A stretch of DNA of 64,000 nucleotides, from the NCBI GenBank assembly GCA_021811185.1, contig JAJZPL010000007.1, forward strand, positions 47,226 to 111,225, written 5' to 3'. Positions 25,656-34,035 of the stretch are shown here, piece after piece. The notes below the pieces were generated by a model. The model did not search any database. It was given only the letters and a program-made list of their open reading frames with translations, and was not told the DNA's origin. This DNA comes from a bacterium (lineage in GTDB: Bacteria; Elusimicrobiota; Elusimicrobia; Elusimicrobiales; UBA9959). Every line of letters begins with the position of its first letter. The stretch's first letter is position 1. The position numbers and the translations under genes are program-made.

Positions 25656-25664
25656 AACTACAAT
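25636..25664 (+). promoter_or_regulatory. Promoter of AsmA-like gene: TTGAAG - 17 bp - TACAAT, leaderless
   Basis: TTGAAG (25636-25641), 17 bases, TACAAT (25659-25664), six bases (ttagtg), ATG 25671. The -35 lies within the end of the preceding gene. Confidence 0.65.
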
Positions 25665-25670
25665 TTAGTG

Positions 25671-26885
25671 ATGCTTATTACTCGCGCCAGGGTGACAGCC
25701 GCCGCGCTGCTGCTTTTTCTCGCCGGAGGAGGCGCCTTCGCCTACTTCAAGTACCAGAAGATCTCGCATTACCTTATAGACCAGATAAACGGCCAGGCCT
25801 CGAAGAAGCTGGGCCGGCAGATAAAGTTCCGCTCCATCTCCTTCTCCCCCCTGAGCGGGATCATCATCAAGGACGCCTGCGTCTCGCGCCGGCCCGACTT
25901 TTCCAAGGGCAGCATTTTCTGCGCCGAAAAGGCGGTAATACGCCCGCAGCTGGCCGCGCTGCTGAAGAACCAGGTGTACTTTTCCAGGATAGCCCTGATA
26001 AAGCCCGTGATCAAAGTGCGGGAACGCGGCGGCGAGTGGGACTTCGCCGACCTGCTGGCGCTGCTGCCCAAGACCAACAAGGGTTTGTACCTCACCTGGA
26101 ACGCCAGCGAGCTTACCATGCGGGACGCGGCGCTGGAGGCCGACCTGGAAACCTCCGGCCTGTCGCTGGCGCTGGAGAACGCCAACCTCAAGCTGAGCCA
26201 CTACTCCTCCTTCGGCGGCAACTACGGGCTTGCCGCGGACGGCCTGGTGAAGACCGCCGTAAAAGGCAAATTACTCTCGGCCGATGTCAAATTCGATACG
26301 GACGCCAACTTCGACTACGGCGGCCTGTCCTCCACCAAAGGGACCTTCGGCGCGGAGCATACGTCCTACGGCGCCATCACGCTGGAAAAGTTCACCGCGG
26401 ACTGGTCCCTGTTCAACATGCGCAAACCCCTGGCGGAAAAGAATTACTCGGCCGGACTGAAGGCGGAGAACCTGCTGGTGCCCGGCCACGAGAACGCGGC
26501 CAGGGACGGCGTGGCGAAAGGCCTGGAACTGTTCTCCACGGCGATGGGACGGCCCGCCCCGAAGATCGACGACATCGAGATGCGCTCGCTCTCGGCGGCT
26601 TTCCGGCTGAACGACTCCGAACTCTCCGTAAGCGGCATCGCGCTGCGCACCAACTTCATGGACCTGGATTCCGGCATAACCATCAACGGCCCGGCCGGGA
26701 CCGCCGACGCCTCGCTGGAGGCGCTGATAGGCGCCAACAAGCTCAAGATGGCCGCCTCCGGCCCGATGAACGCGCCGGAGATTCGCCCCGTGCTCTCGGA
26801 CACGCTGTCGGCCAAATTCAAAGAAGCCCTGCTCGGCATAGAAGCCTCCCTTTTGAAAACTTTCCCTGTAACAGGAGAACGCTAA
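25671..26885 (+). CDS. AsmA-family-like membrane protein
   Basis: A 404-residue protein anchored by one N-terminal helix (VTAAALLLFLAGGGAFAYF), with the rest in the periplasm. The AsmA-type start after the anchor is clear: LIDQINGQASKKLGRQIKFRSI and SFSPLSGIIIKDACVS, then VYFSRIALIKPVIKVRERGG. AsmA-like proteins (a branch of the bridge-like lipid transfer fold) link inner and outer membranes and help phospholipid transport. A second, larger member is at 43423. A GTG three bases earlier is possible, but the ATG at 25671 keeps the six-base distance from the -10 box. lpdA follows immediately. Confidence 0.72.
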   Translation: MLITRARVTAAALLLFLAGGGAFAYFKYQKISHYLIDQINGQASKKLGRQIKFRSISFSPLSGIIIKDACVSRRPDFSKGSIFCAEKAVIRPQLAALLKNQVYFSRIALIKPVIKVRERGGEWDFADLLALLPKTNKGLYLTWNASELTMRDAALEADLETSGLSLALENANLKLSHYSSFGGNYGLAADGLVKTAVKGKLLSADVKFDTDANFDYGGLSSTKGTFGAEHTSYGAITLEKFTADWSLFNMRKPLAEKNYSAGLKAENLLVPGHENAARDGVAKGLELFSTAMGRPAPKIDDIEMRSLSAAFRLNDSELSVSGIALRTNFMDLDSGITINGPAGTADASLEALIGANKLKMAASGPMNAPEIRPVLSDTLSAKFKEALLGIEASLLKTFPVTGER

Positions 26886-28250
26886 ATGTCTAAAAAAGTA
26901 ATAGTGATCGGCGCCGGCCCCGGCGGCTACCCCGCGGCGCTCCGCCTGAAAGAACTGGGCGCGGAGGTTTCCATCGTGGAGGCCTGGGATTTCGGCGGCA
27001 CGTGCCTCAACCGCGGCTGCATCCCGTCCAAGGCCTTCCTGGACACCGGCCACCGGGTGCACGCTTTCGAGGGGCTGAAGAAACTTTTAAAAGAGGATTC
27101 CGGCGTGAACTTCAGCGCGGATATGCTGGACTGGGGCAAAGTGAAAGCCCGCCGCGCCGAAGTGATAACGAAGCTGCGGACCTCGCTGGAAAAACTTTTC
27201 CAGGCAAAGAAAATAGAAGTTCTCCGCGGCCGGGCTGTCTTCTCCGCGCACCACGAGGTTACTATAACCGGCCCGCAGGGCGAAATAAAGAGGACCTTCG
27301 ACGCGGCCATCCTGGCGGCCGGCACAAGGCCGAGCTTCCCCCCTCCTTTCCGGGACTTCAAGGACAGCCTGAGCGACTCCGACCGGGTTTTCGACCTGCC
27401 GGCTAAACCCAGGTCCGTCATCATCGTGGGCGCCGGCGTGATAGGGCTGGAGTTCGCGTGCTTCTTCAACTCTATCGGCGTGGAAGTAACCGTGCTGGAA
27501 CTGCTGCCCGACCTGCTGGCCGGCGAGGACCCCCAGGTTACCCGCGCGGTACGTTCTTCCTTCGAAAAGCGCGGAATCAAGTTCCACTTTGGTAAGAAGA
27601 CCAACGCGGTCGAATTCTCCGGCGGCCTGAAGGCCGTAAAGCTGGACGACGGGACCAGGCTGGAAGCCGAAGAGATATTGGTGGGGGCGGGCCGCGCCGC
27701 CGACCTTGCCGGCATGGGGCTGGAGGCCATAGGCCTGCCCTGGGACAGGAAGGGCGTTAAGGTAAACGAGTACATGCAGACCGCCATCCCCGAAGTTTAC
27801 GCGGTCGGAGACGTGAACGGCATCTCGCTGCTGGCGCATTCGGCCAGCCGCCAGGGAGAAATAGCCGCAGAGAACATAATGGGCGGAAAACACACTTTCG
27901 ACGAAACCATAGTTCCCAAGTGCGTTTACACCTGGCCGGAAGTGGGGTCCGTCGGCCTTAACAAGGCGCAGGCCGAAGCCAAGGGCCTGGCCGTAAAGAC
28001 CGCGCGGTCTTTCTACCTGGGCATCGGCAAAGCCGTGGCCACCGACGAGACGGAAGGCTTCGTACAGCTGGTTTTCAACGCCGCGGACGAGACGGTGCTG
28101 GGCGCGCAGATCGTGGGCGGCCCCGCCACCGAGCTGATCCACGTGCTGGCGCTGGCGGTGAAGCTCAGACTTAAGCGCTCCGACCTGAAGGGAATAATTT
28201 ACGCGCACCCCACCATGGCCGAGGCCATCCACGAGACGCTGTATAAATAA
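26886..28250 (+). CDS. lpdA: Dihydrolipoyl dehydrogenase
   Basis: A 454-residue FAD/NAD disulfide oxidoreductase (E3/L-protein). It re-oxidises the dihydrolipoyl arm of GcvH or of 2-oxoacid dehydrogenase complexes. FAD fingerprint VIGAGPGGYPAALR (residues 7-20), redox disulfide Cys40/Cys45 in GGTCLNRGCIPSK, NAD motif IIVGAGVIGLEFACFF, ATG-like VYAVGDVNGISLLAH, and the C-terminal His-Glu pair in YAHPTMAEAIHET. The gene is 8 kb from the glycine cleavage operon and is the only L-protein seen in the window, so it probably completes that system. It starts directly at the end of the AsmA-like gene, with an aggag site. Confidence 0.96.
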   Translation: MSKKVIVIGAGPGGYPAALRLKELGAEVSIVEAWDFGGTCLNRGCIPSKAFLDTGHRVHAFEGLKKLLKEDSGVNFSADMLDWGKVKARRAEVITKLRTSLEKLFQAKKIEVLRGRAVFSAHHEVTITGPQGEIKRTFDAAILAAGTRPSFPPPFRDFKDSLSDSDRVFDLPAKPRSVIIVGAGVIGLEFACFFNSIGVEVTVLELLPDLLAGEDPQVTRAVRSSFEKRGIKFHFGKKTNAVEFSGGLKAVKLDDGTRLEAEEILVGAGRAADLAGMGLEAIGLPWDRKGVKVNEYMQTAIPEVYAVGDVNGISLLAHSASRQGEIAAENIMGGKHTFDETIVPKCVYTWPEVGSVGLNKAQAEAKGLAVKTARSFYLGIGKAVATDETEGFVQLVFNAADETVLGAQIVGGPATELIHVLALAVKLRLKRSDLKGIIYAHPTMAEAIHETLYK

Positions 28251-29015
28251 ATGAAAATACTTTCCTGGAACGTGAACGGCTATAGGGCCGCGCTAAAAAA
28301 AGGCTTCGGCGATTTTCTCCTTAAGTCCGGGGCCGACGTGCTCGGGCTGCAGGAAGTAAAATCCACGCCGGACCAGCTGGGCGCGAAAGATACCGCTTTC
28401 CCGGGGTACAAGTGCGCCTGGAACGGGGCGGAACGGAAGGGCTACAGCGGCGTGGCGGCTTTCTACGCCGCGGACCCGCTCGCCGTGACCAACGGCTTCG
28501 GCGAACCCCGCTTCGACAGCGAAGGCCGCGTGATAACCCTGGAATACCCCGCCTTCTACCTGCTCAACGTCTATTTCCCCAACGGCGGCCAGGGCCCTGA
28601 GCGCCTAAAATACAAACTGGATTTCTATGAAGCCTTCCTCGCGCACATAGAAAAACTGCGCAAAACGGGCAAGGCCGTGGTCTTCTGCGGCGACGTGAAC
28701 ACCGCGCACAAGGAAATAGACCTGGCCCGCCCCAAGGAGAACGTTGAGAATTCAGGCTTCATGCCTGTAGAGCGGGCCTGGCTGGATAAAATTACCGCCG
28801 CCGGCTGGGTGGACACCTTCCGCGCTTTCCACCCGGAACCTGGCAAGTATACCTGGTGGGATTACAAGACCAAAGCCCGCGAGCGCAACGTAGGCTGGCG
28901 CCTGGATTATTTTTTCATCAACAAAGAAAAACTGCCGCTGGTGAAGGACGCTTTCATACTCCCGGACGTCCAGGGCTCGGACCATTGCCCTATCGGCATA
29001 ACCCTGGACCTGTAG
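28251..29015 (+). CDS. xthA: Exodeoxyribonuclease III
   Basis: A 254-residue AP endonuclease/3'-5' exonuclease of the EEP superfamily for base-excision repair. MKILSWNVNGYRAALKKGF opens the protein, the metal Glu lies in LGLQEVKS, FCGDVNTAHKEIDLA carries the catalytic Asp and Asn, WWDYKTKARERNVGWRLDYF is the substrate-binding stretch, and QGSDHCPIGITLDL closes it with the Asp-His pair. The ATG follows the lpdA stop with no gap, so translation is likely coupled. Distinct from the EEP protein at 3194, which lacks the KARERNVGWRLDYF segment. Confidence 0.95.
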   Translation: MKILSWNVNGYRAALKKGFGDFLLKSGADVLGLQEVKSTPDQLGAKDTAFPGYKCAWNGAERKGYSGVAAFYAADPLAVTNGFGEPRFDSEGRVITLEYPAFYLLNVYFPNGGQGPERLKYKLDFYEAFLAHIEKLRKTGKAVVFCGDVNTAHKEIDLARPKENVENSGFMPVERAWLDKITAAGWVDTFRAFHPEPGKYTWWDYKTKARERNVGWRLDYFFINKEKLPLVKDAFILPDVQGSDHCPIGITLDL

Positions 29016-29031
29016 CAGGCAAGGAGGAACT

Positions 29032-30474
29032 GTGGATAAATTAGACTGGGTAAAGGGCGCGGTGATCTACCAGATCTTCCCCGACCGCTTCGCGCGGGCG
29101 GCGGACGCGTGCATCGACGGCGTTTTCGAGAAATGGGATTCGCCGGAAACCCCTGAAGGGTTCAAGGGCGGCAACCTGAAGGGCGCGGAAGAGAAACTGG
29201 ATTACCTTAAGGACCTGGGCGTTAACGCCGTATATTTCAACCCTATCTTCTCCTCCGCGGCCAACCACCGCTACCACACCTTCGACTACTATTCGGTGGA
29301 TCCCATCCTCGGCGGGAACCAGGCCTTCAGGTCTTTTTTGAAAGCAGCGCACAAGCGCGGGATCAAAGTCATCCTCGACGGGGTTTTTAACCACGCCAGC
29401 CGCGGCTTCTTCCAGTTCAACCACCTGCTCGAGAACGGCGCGGCCTCGCCTTACCGGGACTGGTTCCACCCGCGGAGCTTCCCGCTGAAAGCGTACAACC
29501 TTGGCAAGGACGAAAAGCCGAACTACGCCTGCTGGTGGGACCTGCCGGCCCTGCCCAAGTTCAACACTAAAAATCCGGAAGTAAGGGAATTCATCCTTGG
29601 CGTAGCCAAGTATTGGCTCGAACAGGGCATAGACGGCTGGCGGCTGGACGTGCCCCACGAGATCGACGACGACGCGTTCTGGAAAAAGTTCCGGCGCGTC
29701 TGCAAAGCCGTGAACCCCGGCTGCTACATTACCGGCGAGATCTGGGGCGAGGCCAGGCGCTGGCTGAAGGGCGACCAGTTCGACGCGGTGATGAACTACC
29801 AGCTGAGCGCGGCCTGCATCTCCTATTTCGGCGGCAAGAAGCTTAAACTCACCCACGCCTACGACGGGCGCCGCCTGGAACCCGGCGACCAGAAGAAGTT
29901 CATGGCGGACATAGAACGTCTGCTGGGCCTGTATAAGCCGGAGACCACGCTGGTGCAGATGAACATGATGTCCAGCCACGACACCGACCGCATGCTGAAC
30001 ACCTACGGCGGCGACGCCGCCCTGCTTAAAATGGGCGTGGTGTTCTCTTTCCTCTTCCCCGGCGCCATAAACGTGTATTACGGCGAGGAAATAGGGCTGG
30101 AAGGGGCTTTCAACGCCGGCACACGCAGGGGCATGCCGTGGGGCCGGAGCAAGGACCGCAACGAGGACCTGCTGAAACTTTACCGGCGGCTGGCCGCCCT
30201 GCGCGGGAACAACCCCGTGATTAAGCACGGCAAGTTCGAATTCCTTAAGGAATACTGCGACGGGGAAACGCTGGTTTTCAGGCGCTTCCAGGGCGGCAAG
30301 TCCCTGGTCTGCCTGATGAACAACGGCGCCGCGCGGAAGACCCTGGCGCTCGATAAAAAATTATTGGGAAGGCTCCCCTCCGCCGTAATGAACCACGGCC
30401 TCACGCTTAAAACCGCTGGAAAGAACCTTACGGCGGCGCTGGCTCCCGGGGCTTACGCCATATTCAAAATATAA
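29032..30474 (+). CDS. GH13 alpha-amylase-family glycosidase (neopullulanase/cyclomaltodextrinase-like)
   Basis: A 480-residue cytoplasmic alpha-glucan hydrolase. The four GH13 regions are present: DGVFNH, GWRLDVPHEI (nucleophile Asp), ITGEIWGEA (acid/base Glu) and MMSSHDTDRM (third Asp). The opening VIYQIFPDRFARA and YFNPIFSSAANHRYHTFDYY are typical of the neopullulanase/cyclomaltodextrinase group, though the extra N-terminal starch-binding domain of that group is missing. No signal peptide, so it acts on stored or imported glucans. GTG start with an aaggagg site. Confidence 0.92.
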   Translation: MDKLDWVKGAVIYQIFPDRFARAADACIDGVFEKWDSPETPEGFKGGNLKGAEEKLDYLKDLGVNAVYFNPIFSSAANHRYHTFDYYSVDPILGGNQAFRSFLKAAHKRGIKVILDGVFNHASRGFFQFNHLLENGAASPYRDWFHPRSFPLKAYNLGKDEKPNYACWWDLPALPKFNTKNPEVREFILGVAKYWLEQGIDGWRLDVPHEIDDDAFWKKFRRVCKAVNPGCYITGEIWGEARRWLKGDQFDAVMNYQLSAACISYFGGKKLKLTHAYDGRRLEPGDQKKFMADIERLLGLYKPETTLVQMNMMSSHDTDRMLNTYGGDAALLKMGVVFSFLFPGAINVYYGEEIGLEGAFNAGTRRGMPWGRSKDRNEDLLKLYRRLAALRGNNPVIKHGKFEFLKEYCDGETLVFRRFQGGKSLVCLMNNGAARKTLALDKKLLGRLPSAVMNHGLTLKTAGKNLTAALAPGAYAIFKI

Positions 30475-30482
30475 AGGAACTT

Positions 30483-31034
30483 ATGAATAAAGTTACCGAA
30501 ACCATCAAGAGCCGCCGCAGCATCCGCAAATACCTGCCAGAACAGCTCAGGGAAGAGGAACTGCAGGTCATCCTCGAGGCCGGGAACTACGCCCCCAGCG
30601 CGCACAACGAGCAGTCCTGGCATTTCACCGTGATAAGGAACAAGGAACTGCTGGACCGCATGAGCGTTAAGGCCAAGGAATTGATGGCCGCCCAGGGCAC
30701 GGACTGGGTGAAGGACATGGGCGGCAACAAGGACTTTCACCTCTTTTACCACGCGCCCGCAGTTATAGTTGTGTCCATGCGGAAGGCCGCGCTTTCGCCG
30801 CTGGTGGACTGCGCCGCCGCCATCGAGAACATGCTGCTTGCGGCGGAAAGCCTGGACATCGGCTCCTGCTGGATAGGGCTCACGCGGTATTACTTCGCGC
30901 AGCAGGACGAGCTGCCCAGGCTGAAGCTCCCCGCCGGGTACGAGCCCTGCTACGCGGTGGCGCTGGGCTATAAAGGCCAGCGCCCGGCCAAAGCCCTGCC
31001 GCGCACGGCGGCGCCGGTCACCTACATCGATTAA
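30483..31034 (+). CDS. Nitroreductase-family flavoprotein
   Basis: A 183-residue FMN-dependent oxidoreductase. The FMN phosphate contacts SRRSIRKYLPEQ at the N-terminus, the APSAHNEQSWHF stretch and the C-terminal ESLDIGSCWIGLTRYYF and VALGYKGQRP blocks are characteristic. It would reduce nitro compounds or quinones with NAD(P)H; the true substrate is unknown. It starts nine bases after the amylase gene with an aagga site, the last gene of the rightward run from 25671. A small RNA candidate lies just after it. Confidence 0.88.
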   Translation: MNKVTETIKSRRSIRKYLPEQLREEELQVILEAGNYAPSAHNEQSWHFTVIRNKELLDRMSVKAKELMAAQGTDWVKDMGGNKDFHLFYHAPAVIVVSMRKAALSPLVDCAAAIENMLLAAESLDIGSCWIGLTRYYFAQQDELPRLKLPAGYEPCYAVALGYKGQRPAKALPRTAAPVTYID

Positions 31035-31100
31035 ATATAGGGCAGGAAAGGTACCCAAAGGGCCCTTGAAATTCCGCATCTCAGGAGCTACAGTATATTG

Positions 31101-31215
31101 GCAGGAGGGGTCTCGGGCAGCGGTTGGCGAGGGGCAATGCGGTGCGGTGGAAGCAGCGGCGCAGTAAGCGAGACCCCCGACAAGGGGCGGGCAATTGGGC
31201 CCGCCCCCTTGTTAT
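31101..31215 (+). ncRNA. Candidate structured small RNA, SRP (4.5S)-like
   Basis: An intergenic unit with promoter, structured body and terminator. TTGAAA (31066-31071), 17 bases, TACAGT (31089-31094); a TATATT at 31094-31099 overlaps. The body closes with a perfect nine-pair stem ggggtctcg (31107-31115) / cgagacccc (31169-31177). Its interior contains gcggtggaagcagcggc (31144-31160), which resembles the bacterial SRP RNA apical motif (GGAAGCAGC after a short loop), but the tetraloop stem is one pair short. A second stem (caaggggcgggc / gcccgcccccttg, 31181-31211) plus ttattt acts as terminator. It could instead be an unknown small RNA. Confidence 0.45.
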
Positions 31216-32039
31216 TTAGGGACGGCCAACCCGCGGGCGGCGCAAAAAGCGAGCATGTCGGCGGGCAGCGGCGCGCGGTACACACGGTCGGCCCCGGCCG
31301 CCCGCATGTCGATCTCCGAACAGTGCAGGGCCTGGCGGGGCATAAGCAGTTTGCCCTCGAGGGCGGCGCTCCAGCCGTGTTCGATGAACTCCAGGAAACA
31401 ACCCGCGTCGGGACCGTAGATCTTGTCCCCCGCCAAACTGTGTCCAAGCCATTGCGCGTGAGCCCGGATCTGGTGCTTGCGGCCCGTCCCGGTGACCACG
31501 CGGGCCAGCGTAAAGCCGCCGCCGCGGGAAAGCGGGGTAAAATGCGTGAGGGCCTGCCTGCCGTCCGCTCGCACCGCGGCTTTGGCGAGCACCGGGCTTG
31601 CCGCGTCGTCGCCCAAGGGCTGGTCTACCGTGACCGGCCCCGGAAGTTCCCCGGTCATAATGGCCAGGTAGGCCTTGCACACCTGGCGGAGGCGCTGCGC
31701 TTTTTGCAGGCGCGCGGCTGCTTGCGGATTTTTAGCGAACACGACCACGCCGCTCGTTTCGCGGTCAAGACGGTAGATCAGGTGCGAAACGGCGAGGCCA
31801 GAGTACTCGCGCACCGCCCCGGAGAGGCTGGACCATGGCCCCGCTTTTGAAGGATGACAGACCACGTCGCCTGGTTTATCGACCACGAGGACTTCCCCGT
31901 CCTCGTGCAGGATCCAGTTTTTCAGCTCGACCGGGGTAATAATGCGCGCATGCACCGGCCGCGCCAGCCGCGGCCAGGCGCAGGCCAGCCGGGGATCGAG
32001 GGCGGCGGTCGAAGGCGTCTGCAGATCTTTTAAAGGCAT
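31212..32039 (-). CDS. RluA-family pseudouridine synthase
   Basis: A 275-residue RNA pseudouridine synthase. The catalytic motif is YRLDRETSGVVVFAKN with the active Asp, preceded by VLVVDKPGDVVCHP and followed by GRKHQIRAHAQWLGHSLAGDKIYG, all canonical for RluA/RluD-type enzymes. There is no S4 domain. The N-terminus before ELKNWILHEDGE is short. I use the Met at 32039 because a TATAAT (32083-32088, minus strand) lies 44 bases upstream of it, and the longer version would overlap that promoter. The RNA target (rRNA or tRNA) cannot be read from sequence. The end overlaps the small RNA terminator. Confidence 0.85.
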   Translation of the reverse strand: MPLKDLQTPSTAALDPRLACAWPRLARPVHARIITPVELKNWILHEDGEVLVVDKPGDVVCHPSKAGPWSSLSGAVREYSGLAVSHLIYRLDRETSGVVVFAKNPQAAARLQKAQRLRQVCKAYLAIMTGELPGPVTVDQPLGDDAASPVLAKAAVRADGRQALTHFTPLSRGGGFTLARVVTGTGRKHQIRAHAQWLGHSLAGDKIYGPDAGCFLEFIEHGWSAALEGKLLMPRQALHCSEIDMRAAGADRVYRAPLPADMLAFCAARGLAVPK

Positions 32040-32160
32040 ATATTTCCAGCGCACGGGCAACGGATACACCGACTTTTGTATTATAGCGGTAGGGGCTTGA
32101 AGTTGCAATGCATAACAAGAGGCGGTCGCCAGTGCGGCTTAGCCGGGGAGAACACCAGCC

Positions 32161-32985
32161 ATGAAAAAGTATTCCATATTCCACGCGCCGTTCATGTCTT
32201 TTTATTCCGGGGATTTTTACCGCGACGTAGGGGTTAACTGGTCCGGCACCGGCTTCGGTTTCCTTTTCCTGCTGCTGCTGCTGTGCGCGATCCCCAAAGC
32301 CGTCCGCCTGCAGTTTTCCCTGCTGAACTTCTCCGAGCACAGCGCCCCGGCCCTGGTAACCCAGGTGCCGGAGATAAAGATAGCCAACGGCGAAGCGTCT
32401 TCCCCCGCCGAGCAGCCCTACACTATACGCGTCCCGGGCTCCGGCAAGCCGCTGGCGATCGTGGACACCACCGGCGCCACCGCTTCGCTGGAAGGCTCGG
32501 AAGCTTTCCTGCTGATAAGGAAAACGGATATGGTGGTGAAGCGGAACTCGCGGGATACCAGGATCGTAAGCCTTAAGGATATAGAAAAATTTACGCTGAA
32601 CCAGGACGGGATAAATGCCGCGCTGGGGCTTGTCCGACGCTACGGAGTGCTGCTCTTCTCCGTACTGGCGCTCCTGGGCGCTTTCATTTTCAGGATCGCG
32701 CAGGTTCTCCTTTACGGCGCGCTGGGGCTCGGCATGGCCGGGCTGCTCGGCGCGGCGGTCCCTTACGGGACCCTGCTGCGCCTGTCCGTCATGGCGGTAA
32801 CCCCGGTGATCATCGTCACTACGGCAGCCGGAGCGGCCGGCCTGAGCCTCCCCCATCCGTGGCTGCTGGGATTCGCCGCCGCCATGGGGTTCCTGCTCCT
32901 CGGGATTAGGTCAGTTTCCGGCAGGCAGCAGCCCGCCGCCCCGATTATCGACGACCAATATACCGCCGGCCCGCAGGGAGACTGA
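32161..32985 (+). CDS. DUF1189-family membrane protein
   Basis: A 274-residue inner-membrane protein. The DUF1189 opening is visible: IFHAPFMSFYSGDFYRDVG, a membrane helix FLFLLLLLCAIPKAV, a soluble loop (about 60-155), then four helices (LLFSVLALLGAFIF, LGLGMAGLLGAAVPYG, VMAVTPVIIVTTAAG, GFAAAMGFLLLGI). No catalytic motif. Members are found next to maltodextrin transport in some Firmicutes, but the function is unknown. The start follows a gggagaa site 9 bases upstream. Confidence 0.75.
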   Translation: MKKYSIFHAPFMSFYSGDFYRDVGVNWSGTGFGFLFLLLLLCAIPKAVRLQFSLLNFSEHSAPALVTQVPEIKIANGEASSPAEQPYTIRVPGSGKPLAIVDTTGATASLEGSEAFLLIRKTDMVVKRNSRDTRIVSLKDIEKFTLNQDGINAALGLVRRYGVLLFSVLALLGAFIFRIAQVLLYGALGLGMAGLLGAAVPYGTLLRLSVMAVTPVIIVTTAAGAAGLSLPHPWLLGFAAAMGFLLLGIRSVSGRQQPAAPIIDDQYTAGPQGD

Positions 32986-33081
32986 CCCCAGGCTCCGCCT
33001 CAGGAGGCGCTTGAGGAATATCTGAGCGGGATTTCAACTTTACCTTAACTGCCCGATCTATAATATAATAATACGGCAATC

Positions 33082-33969
33082 ATGGAAAACTCGCGAAAGC
33101 AGCAAGAACCGGACGGCAAGAACGCCGAGGCGCCTAAAGGACGGCCCCAGCCTCCCCAGCCGCCAAAACCCTTCGGCATGTATGTCCCCTCCATCTCCAA
33201 CCGCCTAAGCGGCAAAGCGCCCATAGGCAAACCCGCCGCGCCCGCCGGCAGGCAGTCTTTCGTAATGCAGCCTCCGCCCCCTCCCCCCCCGCCCCGCGTT
33301 AAACAGGGCTGGGACATGGAACTGCCGCTGATCCCGGCCACGCTCATCCCGGGCGCATATAACCGCTTCGCGCACGCTGCCGCCATGACCGTGGTGGACG
33401 ACCCGGGCATGATCTGCAACCCGCTGATGGTTTTCGGCGAACCCGGCTCCGGAAAAACACACTTCATAAACCACATCGCCTACGCCCTTTCTTCAAAAGT
33501 CGGCTTGAGCGCCATCCTGGTCACGGACGGCATAAGGTTCTCCCGCGGCATAGACGCGGCGCTGGCGGACGGCTCGATAGACCGGCTCGAGGCTTTCCTG
33601 GCCGGAATAAAGGTCCTGATCATCGACGACCTGCACCGGCTGGCCGTTTCCGCGTCGAACAGGACTTATATCGCCAAAGTCTTTAACGGTTTTATATCGG
33701 ACAACAAGCAGGTCATCCTGGCCTCGGGCTTCCCGCCGGAGTACATAGCGGGCCTGGAAGAAGCCTCGGGCGTACAATTCACCCAGGGCTGGATAGTGGA
33801 TCTTAAACGGCCCACCCCGCAGCAATACAAAGCGATCCTGGCACAGCGCATACGGGAACTCGGCCTCACGCTCCCGGAAGCGGAACTGGATCCGTTATTT
33901 TTTTCAGGCAGCACGCCGTCTTTAAGCGAGGCTATAAAAGCGCTTGAGAAAATGAAAAACCAGGCTTAA
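33082..33969 (+). CDS. DnaA-like AAA+ ATPase without DNA-binding domain
   Basis: A 295-residue protein. Residues 1-75 are low-complexity (Pro-rich, with a run of eight Pro), probably disordered. Residues 85-290 match DnaA domain III: TLIPGAYNRFAHAAAMTVVD then NPLMVFGEPGSGKTHFINHI (Walker A), VLIIDDLHRLAV (Walker B), FNGFISDNKQVILASGFPPE (sensor 1 region). The DnaA N-terminal and C-terminal origin-binding domains are absent. It may be an Hda-like regulator or a specialised loader. Two tandem TATAAT boxes (33059-33069) lie upstream. The neighbours do not help. Confidence 0.75.
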   Translation: MENSRKQQEPDGKNAEAPKGRPQPPQPPKPFGMYVPSISNRLSGKAPIGKPAAPAGRQSFVMQPPPPPPPPRVKQGWDMELPLIPATLIPGAYNRFAHAAAMTVVDDPGMICNPLMVFGEPGSGKTHFINHIAYALSSKVGLSAILVTDGIRFSRGIDAALADGSIDRLEAFLAGIKVLIIDDLHRLAVSASNRTYIAKVFNGFISDNKQVILASGFPPEYIAGLEEASGVQFTQGWIVDLKRPTPQQYKAILAQRIRELGLTLPEAELDPLFFSGSTPSLSEAIKALEKMKNQA

Positions 33970-34035
33970 AGCCGGCAACACAAAAAAACGGACCTCGTGG
34001 CCCGCGCTTTTTTTAATATCAGGGTTCAAGGATCT

